The position numbers and the translations under genes were made by a program. A stretch of DNA of 64,000 nt from Rhizobium gallicum bv. gallicum R602sp (lineage in GTDB: Bacteria > Pseudomonadota > Alphaproteobacteria > Rhizobiales > Rhizobiaceae): positions 139,749 to 203,748 of the forward strand of contig NZ_CP006878.1 of assembly GCF_000816845.1 (NCBI RefSeq), given 5' to 3'. The notes beneath the pieces were generated by a model, which made no database searches, had not been told where the DNA came from, and saw only the letters and a program-made list of their open reading frames with translations. This document shows, piece by piece, positions 17,736-27,101 of the stretch. The number at the start of each line of letters is the position of its first letter. Positions within the stretch are counted from its first letter, which is position 1.

Positions 17736-20180
17736 ATGATTGATACGAAAGCATTGCTCGATAATATGACCTTGGCCGAGCAGGTTTCGCTACTTTCCGG
17801 CGATACGTTCTGGTCTTTACCGCCCATCGACCGCTTAGGGATAGGGAGATTGCGCTTGACCGACGGCCCCAACGGCGCCCGCGGGGCGGGGTCTTTTGTC
17901 GGAGGTGTGACTGCAGCGGCTTTCCCGGTGGGCATCGCCATCGGAGCGAGTTGGAACCCGGACCTAGCCAAGGAAATCGGCAGTGCCCTAGGTGACGAGG
18001 TTCTTTCAAAAGGTGCCCACGTCTCGTTAGCCCCCACCGTTAACATCCAGCGCAGCGTCACAAACGGCCGCAACTTTGAGTGCTTCTCTGAGGATCCGAT
18101 ACTGACGGCGGAACTTGCCGTCGGCTATATCGAAGGTCTGCAGTCCAAGAAAGTCGGTGCCACGATAAAACATTTCGTCGGCAACGAGTCCGAGATTGAA
18201 CGTACAACCATCTCTTCAGATATCGATGAACGCACTCTGCGCGAAGTCTACCTGATACCCTTTGAGGCGGCGGTGAAGCGGGCAAAGGTCTGGGCCGTGA
18301 TGTCTTCGTATAACAAACTAAACGGTACTTACACGGCGGAAAGCCATTGGCTGTTGAACGAAGTTCTGCGCGGTGACTGGGGTTTTAACGGCGTGGTGAT
18401 GTCGGACTGGTTCGGCTCGCGTTCGACCGCACCCACTGTGAATGCCGGGCTGGATCTGGAGATGCCGGGCCCTACCCGCGATCGCGGCTCCAAGCTACTG
18501 GCCGCGGTCGAAGCGGGCGAGACAAGTGCCGAGACGATCCGCGCCTGTGTGCACAATATCCTGACGTTGATGGAACGCACCGGTGCAATCAACGATCATC
18601 GCGAATTTAAGGAGTACGCCATTAATCGGCCGGAACATAGGGCGCTCATCAGGCGTGCGGGAGCGGAAAGCGCAGTTCTGCTGCAGAATGACGGCATCCT
18701 GCCATTGGCTCAGCAAGGTACTGTCGCCATCATCGGCCCCAATGCCAAGATCGCGCAGGTTATGGGAGGTGGCTCGGCACAGTTGAACCCTCACTATGTC
18801 GTCAGTCCGTGGCAGGGGCTGGTGGACGCGCTGGGTGAGGAAAACCTGTTCTACGCTCGGGGCTGCAGCAATTATCGGTTTCAGCCGCTGATCGAAAACC
18901 CGACAACCTTCGAATTTTTCCAAGGAAGGGAACTTGCTGGAGAGCCGGTGAAGGTTGTCGAGGAACCATCGAGCCTTGGTGTTTGGTTGCCCCCCGTGGC
19001 CGAGGGCACGGTCGATCCGCATCGCTTTTCGGCCCGGATGCGCACCACTTTCAGGGCGTCAGAAGCGGGCGTCTATCGCGTCGGGCTGACCTCGGCTGGG
19101 CTTGGCCGGGTCTATGTGGACGGCAAGCTTGTGGTGGACGCCTGGGCTTCCTGGACACGCGGTACCACATTCTTTGAAGAAGGCTGCGAAGAGGTCGTGG
19201 GTGACGTCACGCTCGAAGCCGGCCGTACATACGAGGTCGTTGCCGAGTACGCCCGGCACGATCACGTCAACCTCTATATCGCCGCAATTCGGGTAGGAAT
19301 AGGCAGGTTCTCGGCCGAAGCGGAGATTGCCGAGGCAGCAGCCGTCGCCGCAAAGGCTGATCATGCGGTAGTCTTCGTGGGCAGAACGGGCGACTGGGAT
19401 ACCGAGGGCTCCGATCTCCGCGGCATTGCACTTCCTGGTCTGCAGAACCAGCTTGTTGAGGCGGTAATTGCGGCCAATCCGAACACGATTGTCGTACTAC
19501 AAACCGGTGGACCGGTGGAAATGCCCTGGCTTTCCGGTGCTCGTGCAGTACTGCAATGCTGGTATCCCGGCCAGGAGGCTGGCAACGCGATCGCCGATGT
19601 GCTCCTCGGCAAGGCCGAGCCCTCCGGCCGACTGGCACAGACCTTCCCCGTGCGCTGGGCTGACAATCCCACACATACCGAGGATGACGCGGTCTATCCA
19701 GGCAAGGATGGCCATGTGCGATATGACGAAGGTGTGTTCGTTGGATATCGGCACTACGATCGCCTCCGCATTAAGCCGCTGTTCCCGTTCGGTCATGGTC
19801 TCGGTTATTCAAGGTTTGCGATGTCGGACCTGACGGTAGAGCTACCGGATGCTGCTGGCGCGGTGACAGTAACACTGGGATTAACCAACATTGGCGAGCG
19901 TCCGGGTTCGGCAGTGGTGCAAATCTATGTCGGGGATGTTGAAGCATCTGTACCCAGACCGGTAAAAGAACTGAAAGCCTTCTCGAAAATCGCCCTGGAA
20001 CCTGGTGAGAAACGAAAAATAAGTTTCGTTCTCGACGCCCGAACATTTGCCTTCTTCGACACGACCGAGCGGCGCTGGCAGGTAGAGACGGGGGAATTTG
20101 CAGTTATGGCTGGGTTCTCGGCTACTGACGTCCGTTTGAGTGGGGCTGTCACGCAAAAGGGCGCTGTCTTGGCGCTCTGA
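17736..20180 (+). CDS. glycoside hydrolase family 3 beta-glucosidase with PA14 domain
   Basis: An 814-residue GH3 enzyme with no signal peptide, so probably cytoplasmic. The N-terminal barrel shows DGPNGARG, NIQRSVTNGRNFECFSEDP, KHFVGNESE and the catalytic nucleophile aspartate in VVMSDWFGS near residue 223. The alpha/beta sandwich follows. A PA14-like insertion spans about 385-520 (VYRVGLTSAGLGRVYVDGKLV, GRTYEVVAEYARHDHVNLY). A fibronectin-III-like C-terminal domain starts near 700. This order is typical of PA14-containing beta-glucosidases and beta-xylosidases acting on plant oligosaccharides. A GAGGAAG ribosome site supports the ATG. No transporter is adjacent. Confidence 0.92.
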   Translation: MIDTKALLDNMTLAEQVSLLSGDTFWSLPPIDRLGIGRLRLTDGPNGARGAGSFVGGVTAAAFPVGIAIGASWNPDLAKEIGSALGDEVLSKGAHVSLAPTVNIQRSVTNGRNFECFSEDPILTAELAVGYIEGLQSKKVGATIKHFVGNESEIERTTISSDIDERTLREVYLIPFEAAVKRAKVWAVMSSYNKLNGTYTAESHWLLNEVLRGDWGFNGVVMSDWFGSRSTAPTVNAGLDLEMPGPTRDRGSKLLAAVEAGETSAETIRACVHNILTLMERTGAINDHREFKEYAINRPEHRALIRRAGAESAVLLQNDGILPLAQQGTVAIIGPNAKIAQVMGGGSAQLNPHYVVSPWQGLVDALGEENLFYARGCSNYRFQPLIENPTTFEFFQGRELAGEPVKVVEEPSSLGVWLPPVAEGTVDPHRFSARMRTTFRASEAGVYRVGLTSAGLGRVYVDGKLVVDAWASWTRGTTFFEEGCEEVVGDVTLEAGRTYEVVAEYARHDHVNLYIAAIRVGIGRFSAEAEIAEAAAVAAKADHAVVFVGRTGDWDTEGSDLRGIALPGLQNQLVEAVIAANPNTIVVLQTGGPVEMPWLSGARAVLQCWYPGQEAGNAIADVLLGKAEPSGRLAQTFPVRWADNPTHTEDDAVYPGKDGHVRYDEGVFVGYRHYDRLRIKPLFPFGHGLGYSRFAMSDLTVELPDAAGAVTVTLGLTNIGERPGSAVVQIYVGDVEASVPRPVKELKAFSKIALEPGEKRKISFVLDARTFAFFDTTERRWQVETGEFAVMAGFSATDVRLSGAVTQKGAVLAL

Positions 20181-20216
20181 TTGTGCAGAGAATAAATGAT
20201 TGCGTTGGTGGTTGAG

Positions 20217-20533
20217 TCACTGAGCGCAGTGGCGGTGAAGCTCGGTGAGTGAGTGAAAGAATGGCTCAAGACGGGCGATATTGTCATCGACAGGAAGGAT
20301 ACGACCTTCATAGGCGGCGAAGATGGAGTCGGAAGTGTTGGCGGACACGTTCGCGACAGCGTCGGTCCTACGCTTTTTTTGATGCCTTTCGCAGTCTCTC
20401 GAACTGAACTCACGCTTGTCGCGAGATCGGAATCGTAAAACGTATCGAGTCGAGCTGCCACATTCTCGTGCAGTTCGGCTCGACCGATCTCCTTCAGGAC
20501 ATTTGTATCGAGCAGAAATTTCAGCTTAGTCAT
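20217..20533 (-). pseudogene. PIN-domain (VapC-like) toxin, frameshifted
   Basis: The N terminus MTKLKFLLDTNVLKEIG is a clear PIN-domain start with its first acidic residue (LLDTNV). The reading continues to AKGIKK and then shifts: the next frame gives DAVANVSANTSDSIFAAYEGRILPVDDNIAR, the expected continuation. The shift falls in a run of seven A residues (T on the plus strand at 20374-20380), where one more base would restore the frame. After IAR the C-terminal metal-binding part is missing. No antitoxin is recognised upstream. Confidence 0.6.
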
Positions 20534-20648
20534 CCCGCGCGCTAAGATCGGGAGCACCGATCGACCCGAGCGATATCGTATCCACCGGTGCGAAGATTGT
20601 GGGCAGCAAAGTGCGATCTCGATGGCCCAACTCTGATCACTCCTGGCA

Positions 20649-21035
20649 ATGCGAAATCTTGTTTTCGGACGCAGAGCCACGGACAGACGCCGTCGCTCTG
20701 TGCGGAAACTTGAGCTTGCAGCCCTTTCCAGGTATTTGTCGGTCGAGAGCGCAAAATTACAGGCACGGGATGCGGCGATGCTGAAAACCGACACCCGCCA
20801 AGCAAATTGGCGCCGTGCTAATCCAGCGAAATATAATGCTCATCTTGCCGTGCAGCGAGCCGTGAAGGCAGGCGAGCTGGAAAAGCAAGCATGTGAGGTC
20901 TGCGGGATTGAAATGGTCGACGCCCATCATGATCAATACGACGACCCTTTGAAGGTGCGCTGGCTATGCCGACGGCATCACACAAGGCTTCACCACTACG
21001 GCGAGGATATGTTTCCGATCAGGAATGGCCTTTAG
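20649..21035 (+). CDS. small HNH-like zinc-finger protein
   Basis: A 128-residue protein whose C-terminal half carries CEVCG near residue 84, then VDAHHDQY, then WLCRRHHTRLHH. The spacing matches small phage- and plasmid-borne HNH-like zinc modules with two CxxC/CxxH clusters and an AHH active-site-like motif. A second ATG at 20778 would give an 85-residue form that holds the whole motif; neither start has a good ribosome site. Nuclease activity is plausible but not shown, since many such proteins lack demonstrated catalysis. Its neighbours give no functional clue. Confidence 0.55.
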   Translation: MRNLVFGRRATDRRRRSVRKLELAALSRYLSVESAKLQARDAAMLKTDTRQANWRRANPAKYNAHLAVQRAVKAGELEKQACEVCGIEMVDAHHDQYDDPLKVRWLCRRHHTRLHHYGEDMFPIRNGL

Positions 21036-21214
21036 GTGCGGTCCGCCGATCGCTCATGATTTCAGTTGCCGTTCCCGCGCGACTTCCTGTCCAATAATGC
21101 GATGGAAGCGCAGGCCCTCTGCTTGTCGCCTGCAACTACGCCATGGGATGTTTCGTTCGACCGCCTTCCCGATGGAATTGGCGCGAAGGCATTGCCCTCG
21201 CGCCATTCTACCAC

Positions 21215-22213
21215 TCAGTCCAACAGGCTCAGATGTAGTGGCTCAGGAAAATACTCGAAACCGTCTCCCGCTATGCCAACGTGCCCGTAGCCCGGCCATG
21301 GGAAGTGGTAGGACATAAAGGGAATTCTATTGGAGGCCAACATTTTCAAAATACGCACACGGGATTGAGCCGATAGTTTGGGATCGGTATCGAAGGCAAA
21401 TTCCATCAAAGGCTTTTCGAACAGAAGCACCGGATGATGAGTGAGATCGCCACCATAGCACATTGTTTTGCCTGCTGATTCTATCATAAAGCAGCTATGG
21501 CCGAGTGTGTGTCCAGGAGCGCTAATGGCATGAATACCCGGAAGAAACTCTTGTTCGTCCTTGAAAAAAATTATGCGGTCCCGCACGGGTTTGAGGTTGT
21601 GGATCGCGGATTTAACAAGACCGTTGAGCTCGCCGCCAAGCTTTTTCTCGTCGGTCCAGAAATCGTAGTCGGTTTGGCTGATGTACACCTGGGCGTGTGG
21701 AAACGTTGGTTTCCCGTCGTCGCCCCAGATTCCGCCGACGTGGTCCCAATGAGCATGCGAACAGACGACAGCATCAATATCTTCCAGCGCAATATTCGCG
21801 GCGGCCAGGCAAGACTTGAGACGGCCGGTCGTGGGGCCAAATTGCTTGAGCGATCCCATCCCCGTGTCGAACAAAATCAGCTTGCCACCGATGTTCACGA
21901 CAGGTGCGTTCTGAGCGAGAACGACCTCATCCGCGGGCAAGAAGCTGTGGGTCAGCATGGATCTTATCTCGGCGGCCGGGATGCCGAGAAAGCTTTGTGT
22001 CGGGTCGCCAAGCGGAAGTGGGCCGTCTGATACGACGGTTACCTGGGCGTCCCCAATGGCAAATCGATAAAAGTCTGGAGCTTGTGCGCCGGAAACGGGG
22101 CTCGCCTCAGCGTGAGCCGCTACATTGTTCGCACCCAAAACGGCTCCACTCAAAGCAGCTCCTCCTGCCAATAGTAAGTTGCGGCGGTCGATCTCGAAAC
22201 GTTCATTTCCCAT
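21215..22213 (-). CDS. Tat-exported MBL-fold metallo-hydrolase
   Basis: About 332 residues. A twin-arginine signal opens the protein (DRRNLLLAGGAALSGAVLG, then AAHA as a likely cleavage site), so the folded metalloenzyme should act in the periplasm. The catalytic core shows SHAHWDHVGG, APGHTLGH and GGDLTHH. It is a close paralogue of the cytoplasmic hydrolase at 13774-14667 and keeps the same C-terminal MSYHFPWPG segment. The start is the ATG with GGGGAGGAG upstream; the frame is open 35 codons further without support. It may process the same class of ester or lactone outside the cytoplasm. No GntR-type palindrome is visible upstream. Confidence 0.87.
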   Translation of the reverse strand: MGNERFEIDRRNLLLAGGAALSGAVLGANNVAAHAEASPVSGAQAPDFYRFAIGDAQVTVVSDGPLPLGDPTQSFLGIPAAEIRSMLTHSFLPADEVVLAQNAPVVNIGGKLILFDTGMGSLKQFGPTTGRLKSCLAAANIALEDIDAVVCSHAHWDHVGGIWGDDGKPTFPHAQVYISQTDYDFWTDEKKLGGELNGLVKSAIHNLKPVRDRIIFFKDEQEFLPGIHAISAPGHTLGHSCFMIESAGKTMCYGGDLTHHPVLLFEKPLMEFAFDTDPKLSAQSRVRILKMLASNRIPFMSYHFPWPGYGHVGIAGDGFEYFPEPLHLSLLD

Positions 22214-22843
22214 TTTCACTCCTCCCCATTTGTAAAAATGCGTTTGCAGTGCGAGCGCATATGCATCGCGCTTATCTTGCGACGGATTTCGGCTTTGACT
22301 GCATCGGAAAGGTATCAAGTGGCAGGTCTAGGACAATTGAATTGCACGTCCATTTCAATGAGCATCGCTCAACAAATGATCTCGCTCGGACCTGCGATTC
22401 ATCAATCGAATCAATTGGTTTCGGGGTGCCGCGTTGCTTCGGCCATCAGATCCCGTTGGCTTTCAGTGAGTTCGGAAGAACTCTTGGCTCCCTGACTGCG
22501 GGACGCGGCTCGCATCCGAATATCGGCAAGATTATCGCGGATTTCCTTGGCTGCCTCATCGTCATGTGAGTGGCTCTGCGTCAGGTCGCCAACGGGTGCT
22601 CAGAAAGCGGTCGGAGGAGAGATGTTACCTCTGCTCTCGAAGGACGCACCGCTCCTTGAGGAAGATGCCACGGAAAACCGCGACGACGTCACGATCTTCC
22701 GGTGGTCACTATATTTCTTCCCGGACATGTTGCGGAGCCAGCAGCATGCTTCTGAAGCACGTTGCCAGCCCGGCATTCCACCTTATCCGACATGGTTACG
22801 ACCGTAGAATGACCGACTTCTCTGCCGGCCGCCTGCGGTCACG
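22214..22843. other. intergenic region with traces of decayed coding sequence
   Basis: About 630 nt between the Tat-MBL gene and the TRAP permease gene. On the minus strand a frame ending in a stop near 22415 encodes HDDEAAKEIRDNLADIRMR and about 35 further residues and looks protein-like, but it has an upstream stop and no start. I recognise no family. No hairpin terminator or RNA gene was found. Confidence 0.4.
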
Positions 22844-24709
22844 TCACAGGAAGCCGATCGAGATCCAGGGCACCGCCGCGACGATCGCAAGCCCGAGAAG
22901 CAGGGCGATCATGTACCCCCACAGCGGCTTTATGCCTTCCACCGGGTTCACACGGCCGATTGCACAGGCGGCATAATAACCGACGCCGAACGGCGGGAGG
23001 AACAGGCCCACTCCCATGGCGAGAATGACCACGATCGAATAGTGCACGTCGTGGATCCCCAATCCCTTGGCGATCGGAAATACCAGGGGTGCGAACAGAA
23101 CCACCGCGGGAATGCCTTCCAGCACGCTACCGAGCACAATGAACGCGACGATCGACACGATCATAAAGATCGGCGCTCCTCCGGGAAGACCCGCCATCGT
23201 CTGAACCAGGCCACGCGAAAAACCCGATTGAGTCAGGCACCAGGCCACAGCCGTTGCCGCCGCTATGATGAAAAGGATGGCTCCGGACAAGACCGCCGTT
23301 TCCACCAGCATCGGACCCACCCGCTTCCAGTCGAACCGGCGGTAAATGAGGAGGCCTGCCAGCAGCGAGTAGGCAATGCCGATTGTCGAGACTTCCGTGG
23401 CGGTAGCGACGCCTTCGGCAACCGCTGTACGGATGATAAAAGGCAGGGCCAAAGCCGGAAGCGCAATCAGGAATGTGCGGAAGATCTCCCTGGCTGGCGG
23501 CTTGCGAAAACCCGACATGTCCTCGTTGCGATAGCGCCACCAGACGACAACGCAAAGCATCAATCCGCAGACGAATGCCGGCAAAAGACCGCCTATGAAC
23601 AGGGCCGAAATCGATACGCTCGTAACCGATCCGATGGTGATTAATACGAGGCTCGGCGGGATCGTCTCCGTCTGCGCACCCGTAGCCGCAAGCAGGGCCA
23701 CGAGATCGCCGGGCTTTGATCCTCTCGCCTTCATCTCCGGGAACAGTGCCGGGGCGACAGCAGCCATGTCGGCGGTCTTCGAACCCGATATCCCAGATAC
23801 CAGGTACATTGCCGCTACGAGGACGTAACACAGGCCGCCTCTGACATGTCCGAGCAAGGACGCCAGGAAGTTCAGCATCGCTTTTGCCATGCCCGTAACC
23901 TCCATCAGCATACCCAGCAGCACGAACAGCGGGACCGCCAGCAGGAGAAGATGCGACATTCCCTCATCAAGCCGACCCGCGATCACGCTTATCGGACGGC
24001 TCGTACCCAGAGCCACATAACTGATGGCAGCGAGAGCGAACACGAACGCGATTGGTACGCCGCTCAGCACACCTAGTGCAATGAAGACTACGAAGAAAAG
24101 CACGAGATTCCAGTTGCCCATCGCCATGATCAACGGTTTCGCCGCAATCGCCAACCCTATCAAGCATGCGGCTACAAGGACCCCGATCAAGAAATCGCTC
24201 AGCCTGATGCGCTGAAGGGCATTGGTCATGCCAAGGATAAGCATCAGGCCAAGTCCGATCGGAAGACCAAACGAACGCCATGCGACCGAAACTTCCATCG
24301 CGGGAGTGACGACCGGAACTTCATGAAGAGCGTAGGCCGTGGCCTTGGGCAGAAGAAGCACGCAGACCGAAAGGCAAAAGACAAGTGCACCCACCTCCAG
24401 TCTTGCCCTTACGACGGGTGGCATCGCGTCCGCGATAACACCCATCCTCATGTGCTGTCCGCGGTGAAAAGCGAGGACCGCGCCCACGATCGAAAGCCAG
24501 AGGAACAACATGGAGGCGAGCTCGTCCGACCAGATGAGTGGCTCGCCCCATGCATAGCGGGCGAAGACGCCCGCCGACAGCACGAGTACCTCGACGACAA
24601 CAAGTGCTGCGCCGATCAATTCAATCAGGCGCACCAGACCCGTTTCAGCTTTCGCCAGGACTGGCCACGTGCAGATCACCGGGCGGCTGACATTTTCAGA
24701 AGTAGCCAT
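22844..24709 (-). CDS. TRAP transporter, fused small and large permease (DctQ-DctM)
   Basis: A 621-residue membrane protein joining two TRAP subunits. Residues 1-175 form the four-helix DctQ part (FARYAWGEPLIWSDELASMLFLWLSIVGAVLAFHRGQHM). From about 195 the large 12-helix DctM part begins, with GVPIAFVFALAAISYVALG, VSGISGSKTADMAAVAPALFPEMK, the ETIPPSLVLI segment and FLPPFGVGYYAACAIG. Such fusions are common in Rhizobiales. It uses a sodium or proton gradient and the periplasmic protein encoded 9 nt upstream. Ligands of this class are usually carboxylated sugars or organic acids. Confidence 0.92.
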   Translation of the reverse strand: MATSENVSRPVICTWPVLAKAETGLVRLIELIGAALVVVEVLVLSAGVFARYAWGEPLIWSDELASMLFLWLSIVGAVLAFHRGQHMRMGVIADAMPPVVRARLEVGALVFCLSVCVLLLPKATAYALHEVPVVTPAMEVSVAWRSFGLPIGLGLMLILGMTNALQRIRLSDFLIGVLVAACLIGLAIAAKPLIMAMGNWNLVLFFVVFIALGVLSGVPIAFVFALAAISYVALGTSRPISVIAGRLDEGMSHLLLLAVPLFVLLGMLMEVTGMAKAMLNFLASLLGHVRGGLCYVLVAAMYLVSGISGSKTADMAAVAPALFPEMKARGSKPGDLVALLAATGAQTETIPPSLVLITIGSVTSVSISALFIGGLLPAFVCGLMLCVVVWWRYRNEDMSGFRKPPAREIFRTFLIALPALALPFIIRTAVAEGVATATEVSTIGIAYSLLAGLLIYRRFDWKRVGPMLVETAVLSGAILFIIAAATAVAWCLTQSGFSRGLVQTMAGLPGGAPIFMIVSIVAFIVLGSVLEGIPAVVLFAPLVFPIAKGLGIHDVHYSIVVILAMGVGLFLPPFGVGYYAACAIGRVNPVEGIKPLWGYMIALLLGLAIVAAVPWISIGFL

Positions 24710-24718
24710 GTCAACGCC

Positions 24719-25735
24719 TCAGATCAATTTGCCCGAGGTAGACTCCAGCAACGCCCATGCTTCCTCGCCAAAACGCCCCTTCCAATCGGAGTAGAACGAC
24801 GAAGCTTGCAGCGTCGCGCGGAACTTGGAAACATCGACGTCGATAAATTCAAGACCCTTGCTCGCCAGCTCTGCCTGGAGTTCGGAATTCAGCTTTTCGA
24901 CATCGGCGCGTTGCACGAGAGCCGAGCGATTGATCTCGGTGACGACAATGTCACGCAAGTCCTCAGGCAGCATCTCGAAGTTGTCCCGATTGGCGAGAAT
25001 CCAGAAGCCGTCCCACATATGGTTGGTCCGGGAGAGATACTTTTGAACCTCGTACATCTTGGCAAAGTAAATGCCAGCGAGCGGGTTTTCGAGACCGTCG
25101 GCGACGTGGGTCTGGAGTGCGGAATAGGTTTCGCCCCATGGAATCGACGTCGGCGCGGCGCCGAGAGACTTGAAAAGCGATGTCCAGAGCGGCGCAGGAG
25201 GGACGCGGATCTTGAAGCCCTTGAGGTCCTCGGGCGACTTGATCGGTTTCCCGATCGAGGTCGTCTGCCGGAAGCCGTTGTCCCACATCTTCTCGAAGGC
25301 GATCAGGTTGACCTTCTCAAAAGCCGTCCGGATGCTCCGGCCGAGCTCGCCATCCACCGACTTCCAGACCTGCGCGTAGTCGGGATAGGCAAATCCTACG
25401 CCAGTGATGGCCGCCGGCGGGACGAGCGTGGCTGCGATGAGGCCTGTCTGCGCAAGAAGGTCCAAGCCACCCGATCGAAGCTGGCTGAGCATGTCCGCAT
25501 CCGTGCCGAGCTGGCTCGCGGGAAACACCTGAATGCTGACCCGGCCGTCGGTTTGCTCGCTAATCTTATTGGAAGCCTCGGTCATGCGGGTGTTGAGCGG
25601 ATGGTCAACGGGCATGATGTTGGCAAATTTAAACGAAAACTCAGGCGAGCTCGCGTGCATGATGCGCGGCGTCGCGAGCGTGGCGGTCATCGCCACGGAA
25701 CTCATAATAAGCGTCCGTCGATTCATTGTGATCAT
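24719..25735 (-). CDS. TRAP transporter substrate-binding protein (DctP family)
   Basis: About 338 residues with an N-terminal export signal starting MNRRTLIMSSVAMTATLATP; the double arginine suggests Tat, though Sec is possible. The mature protein shows DctP features: FKFANIMPVDHPLN, ISEQTDGRVSIQVFPASQLG, then LKGFKIRVPPAPLWTSLFKSLGAAPTS containing the arginine that normally binds the ligand carboxylate, and YSALQTHVADGLENP. The start has GAGGAGG six nt upstream. It heads the operon with the fused permease and is divergent from the LtnD-like dehydrogenase. Confidence 0.9.
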   Translation of the reverse strand: MITMNRRTLIMSSVAMTATLATPRIMHASSPEFSFKFANIMPVDHPLNTRMTEASNKISEQTDGRVSIQVFPASQLGTDADMLSQLRSGGLDLLAQTGLIAATLVPPAAITGVGFAYPDYAQVWKSVDGELGRSIRTAFEKVNLIAFEKMWDNGFRQTTSIGKPIKSPEDLKGFKIRVPPAPLWTSLFKSLGAAPTSIPWGETYSALQTHVADGLENPLAGIYFAKMYEVQKYLSRTNHMWDGFWILANRDNFEMLPEDLRDIVVTEINRSALVQRADVEKLNSELQAELASKGLEFIDVDVSKFRATLQASSFYSDWKGRFGEEAWALLESTSGKLI

Positions 25736-26159
25736 TGGTTCCTCCTCTAACCGTGTTGATCTATGTCGATGTTTTTGGGAATTTTCTGTGCAGGCGCTCT
25801 CCTCGTAAGCGTCCCACAGCACTCGCAGGTCGCCTAACCTTTGAATGATGTCCCTTGAAAGGTGGAAGCTTCCCAGTATGCGGCTGGACTTAAAATAGGC
25901 GCTTGCGCCAAACGTCTGCAAATGAATTGCCACGGGGCATTGGTGAACTGGGCTCAGGGAAGTTCGGCGAGATGCGGGAGGATGACAAAGGTTTCCCGGT
26001 AGAGGCGTCAGGCAACATGAATCCAGGTCACATGTTCACCGCACAAACTCTTTTGATGCGGGCGAAGCGGCCATGGTAACCGCTTCGTATGCGAGTACGG
26101 CACCCGCCTATGGAATGTGCCGGCCTATGACGTGCCAGTATCGCGGAGGAGACCCGGAA
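25736..26159. promoter_or_regulatory. divergent promoter region between TRAP operon and dehydrogenase operon
   Basis: About 420 nt with no gene. It contains the perfect palindrome GGCGC-TT-GCGCC at 25898-25909, a plausible operator centred between the divergent units, and the GGAGGAG ribosome site of the dehydrogenase at 26145-26152. No copy of the ATTGTCTG core from the first cluster is present, so control is separate. Confidence 0.4.
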
Positions 26160-27101
26160 GTGCACAAAGCTTTAGAAACAAAGCCGAGCCCGGCACGAGG
26201 GCCGGGAAAACCGACAATCGGTTTTATCGGTCTCGGCTCCATGGGATTGCCCATGGCGTCGCATCTCCTGAAAAGCGGCTTCAGGGTCAAGGGGTTTGAC
26301 ATCTCGGAGAATGCTCTAAGAAGCTTCGCTGACAGTGGCGGGACTGCCTATCCAGACGCTACGGAAGCCGCCAGCGAGACCGACGTCTTGATGTTGATGG
26401 TGGTCAACATCGACCAGGCGCACCAAGCCCTCTTCGAACGGGGCGCGCTGGCAAATTCAACCAGGGCCAGCGTCGTCGTCCTGATGTCAACATGCCCTCC
26501 CGGCGAGGTTGAACAGCTCGCCGAGGCCGTGACTGCTCGCGGTCACCGGTTTCTGGATGCGCCTGTTTCCGGCGGCGTCGCCGGAGCGCGCGGCGCGTCG
26601 CTTTCCATCATGGTGGCTGGCGACAGGCAAACCTATGAAATGAGCCGCGATCTTTTCGACGTGCTCGGCTCCAAGATCTATTATCTCGGGGAGCGGCCTG
26701 GCCAGGCATCGGTTGCCAAAGCGGTCAACCAGTTGCTGTGCGGCGTACACTTGGTGGCGGCGGCTGAGGCGCTGTCGCTCGCCGAAAGGGCTGGCCTCGA
26801 CACCTCAACGGTACTCGAGATCGTGTCCGGCTCGGCGGCTGCCAGCTGGATGCTCAACGATCGTGGCCAGCGTATGCTTTTGGAGGACCCTGAGGTAACG
26901 AGCGCGGTAGACATCTTTGTGAAAGATCTCGGTATCGTGCTTGCCGCTGGCTCCTCTGCCAGGGCCGCCCTGCCGCTCGCCTCCGTTGCGCATCAGTTCT
27001 TCATTGCCGCGTCTGGGCAGGGGTCAGGCTCGGCAGATGACAGTCAGGTCATTCGTGCGTATCGGGGAATGACCGCCGGTCAGAAGGAGGCAAAGAAATG
27101 A
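26160..27101 (+). CDS. NAD(P)-dependent oxidoreductase, 3-hydroxyisobutyrate/L-threonate dehydrogenase-like
   Basis: About 313 residues from a GTG start chosen because GGAGGAG lies 8 nt upstream; the frame is open 29 codons further. It shows the beta-hydroxyacid dehydrogenase signature: GFIGLGSMGLPMASHLL near residue 22, DAPVSGGVAGA near 135 and the catalytic lysine in SVAKAVNQLLCG near 185. FDISEN after the second strand suggests NAD. The family includes 3-hydroxyisobutyrate, tartronate-semialdehyde and L-threonate (LtnD) dehydrogenases. Context (TRAP uptake, epimerase, DhaKL) favours a sugar-acid substrate. The next gene starts within its stop codon. Confidence 0.87.
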   Translation: MHKALETKPSPARGPGKPTIGFIGLGSMGLPMASHLLKSGFRVKGFDISENALRSFADSGGTAYPDATEAASETDVLMLMVVNIDQAHQALFERGALANSTRASVVVLMSTCPPGEVEQLAEAVTARGHRFLDAPVSGGVAGARGASLSIMVAGDRQTYEMSRDLFDVLGSKIYYLGERPGQASVAKAVNQLLCGVHLVAAAEALSLAERAGLDTSTVLEIVSGSAAASWMLNDRGQRMLLEDPEVTSAVDIFVKDLGIVLAAGSSARAALPLASVAHQFFIAASGQGSGSADDSQVIRAYRGMTAGQKEAKK

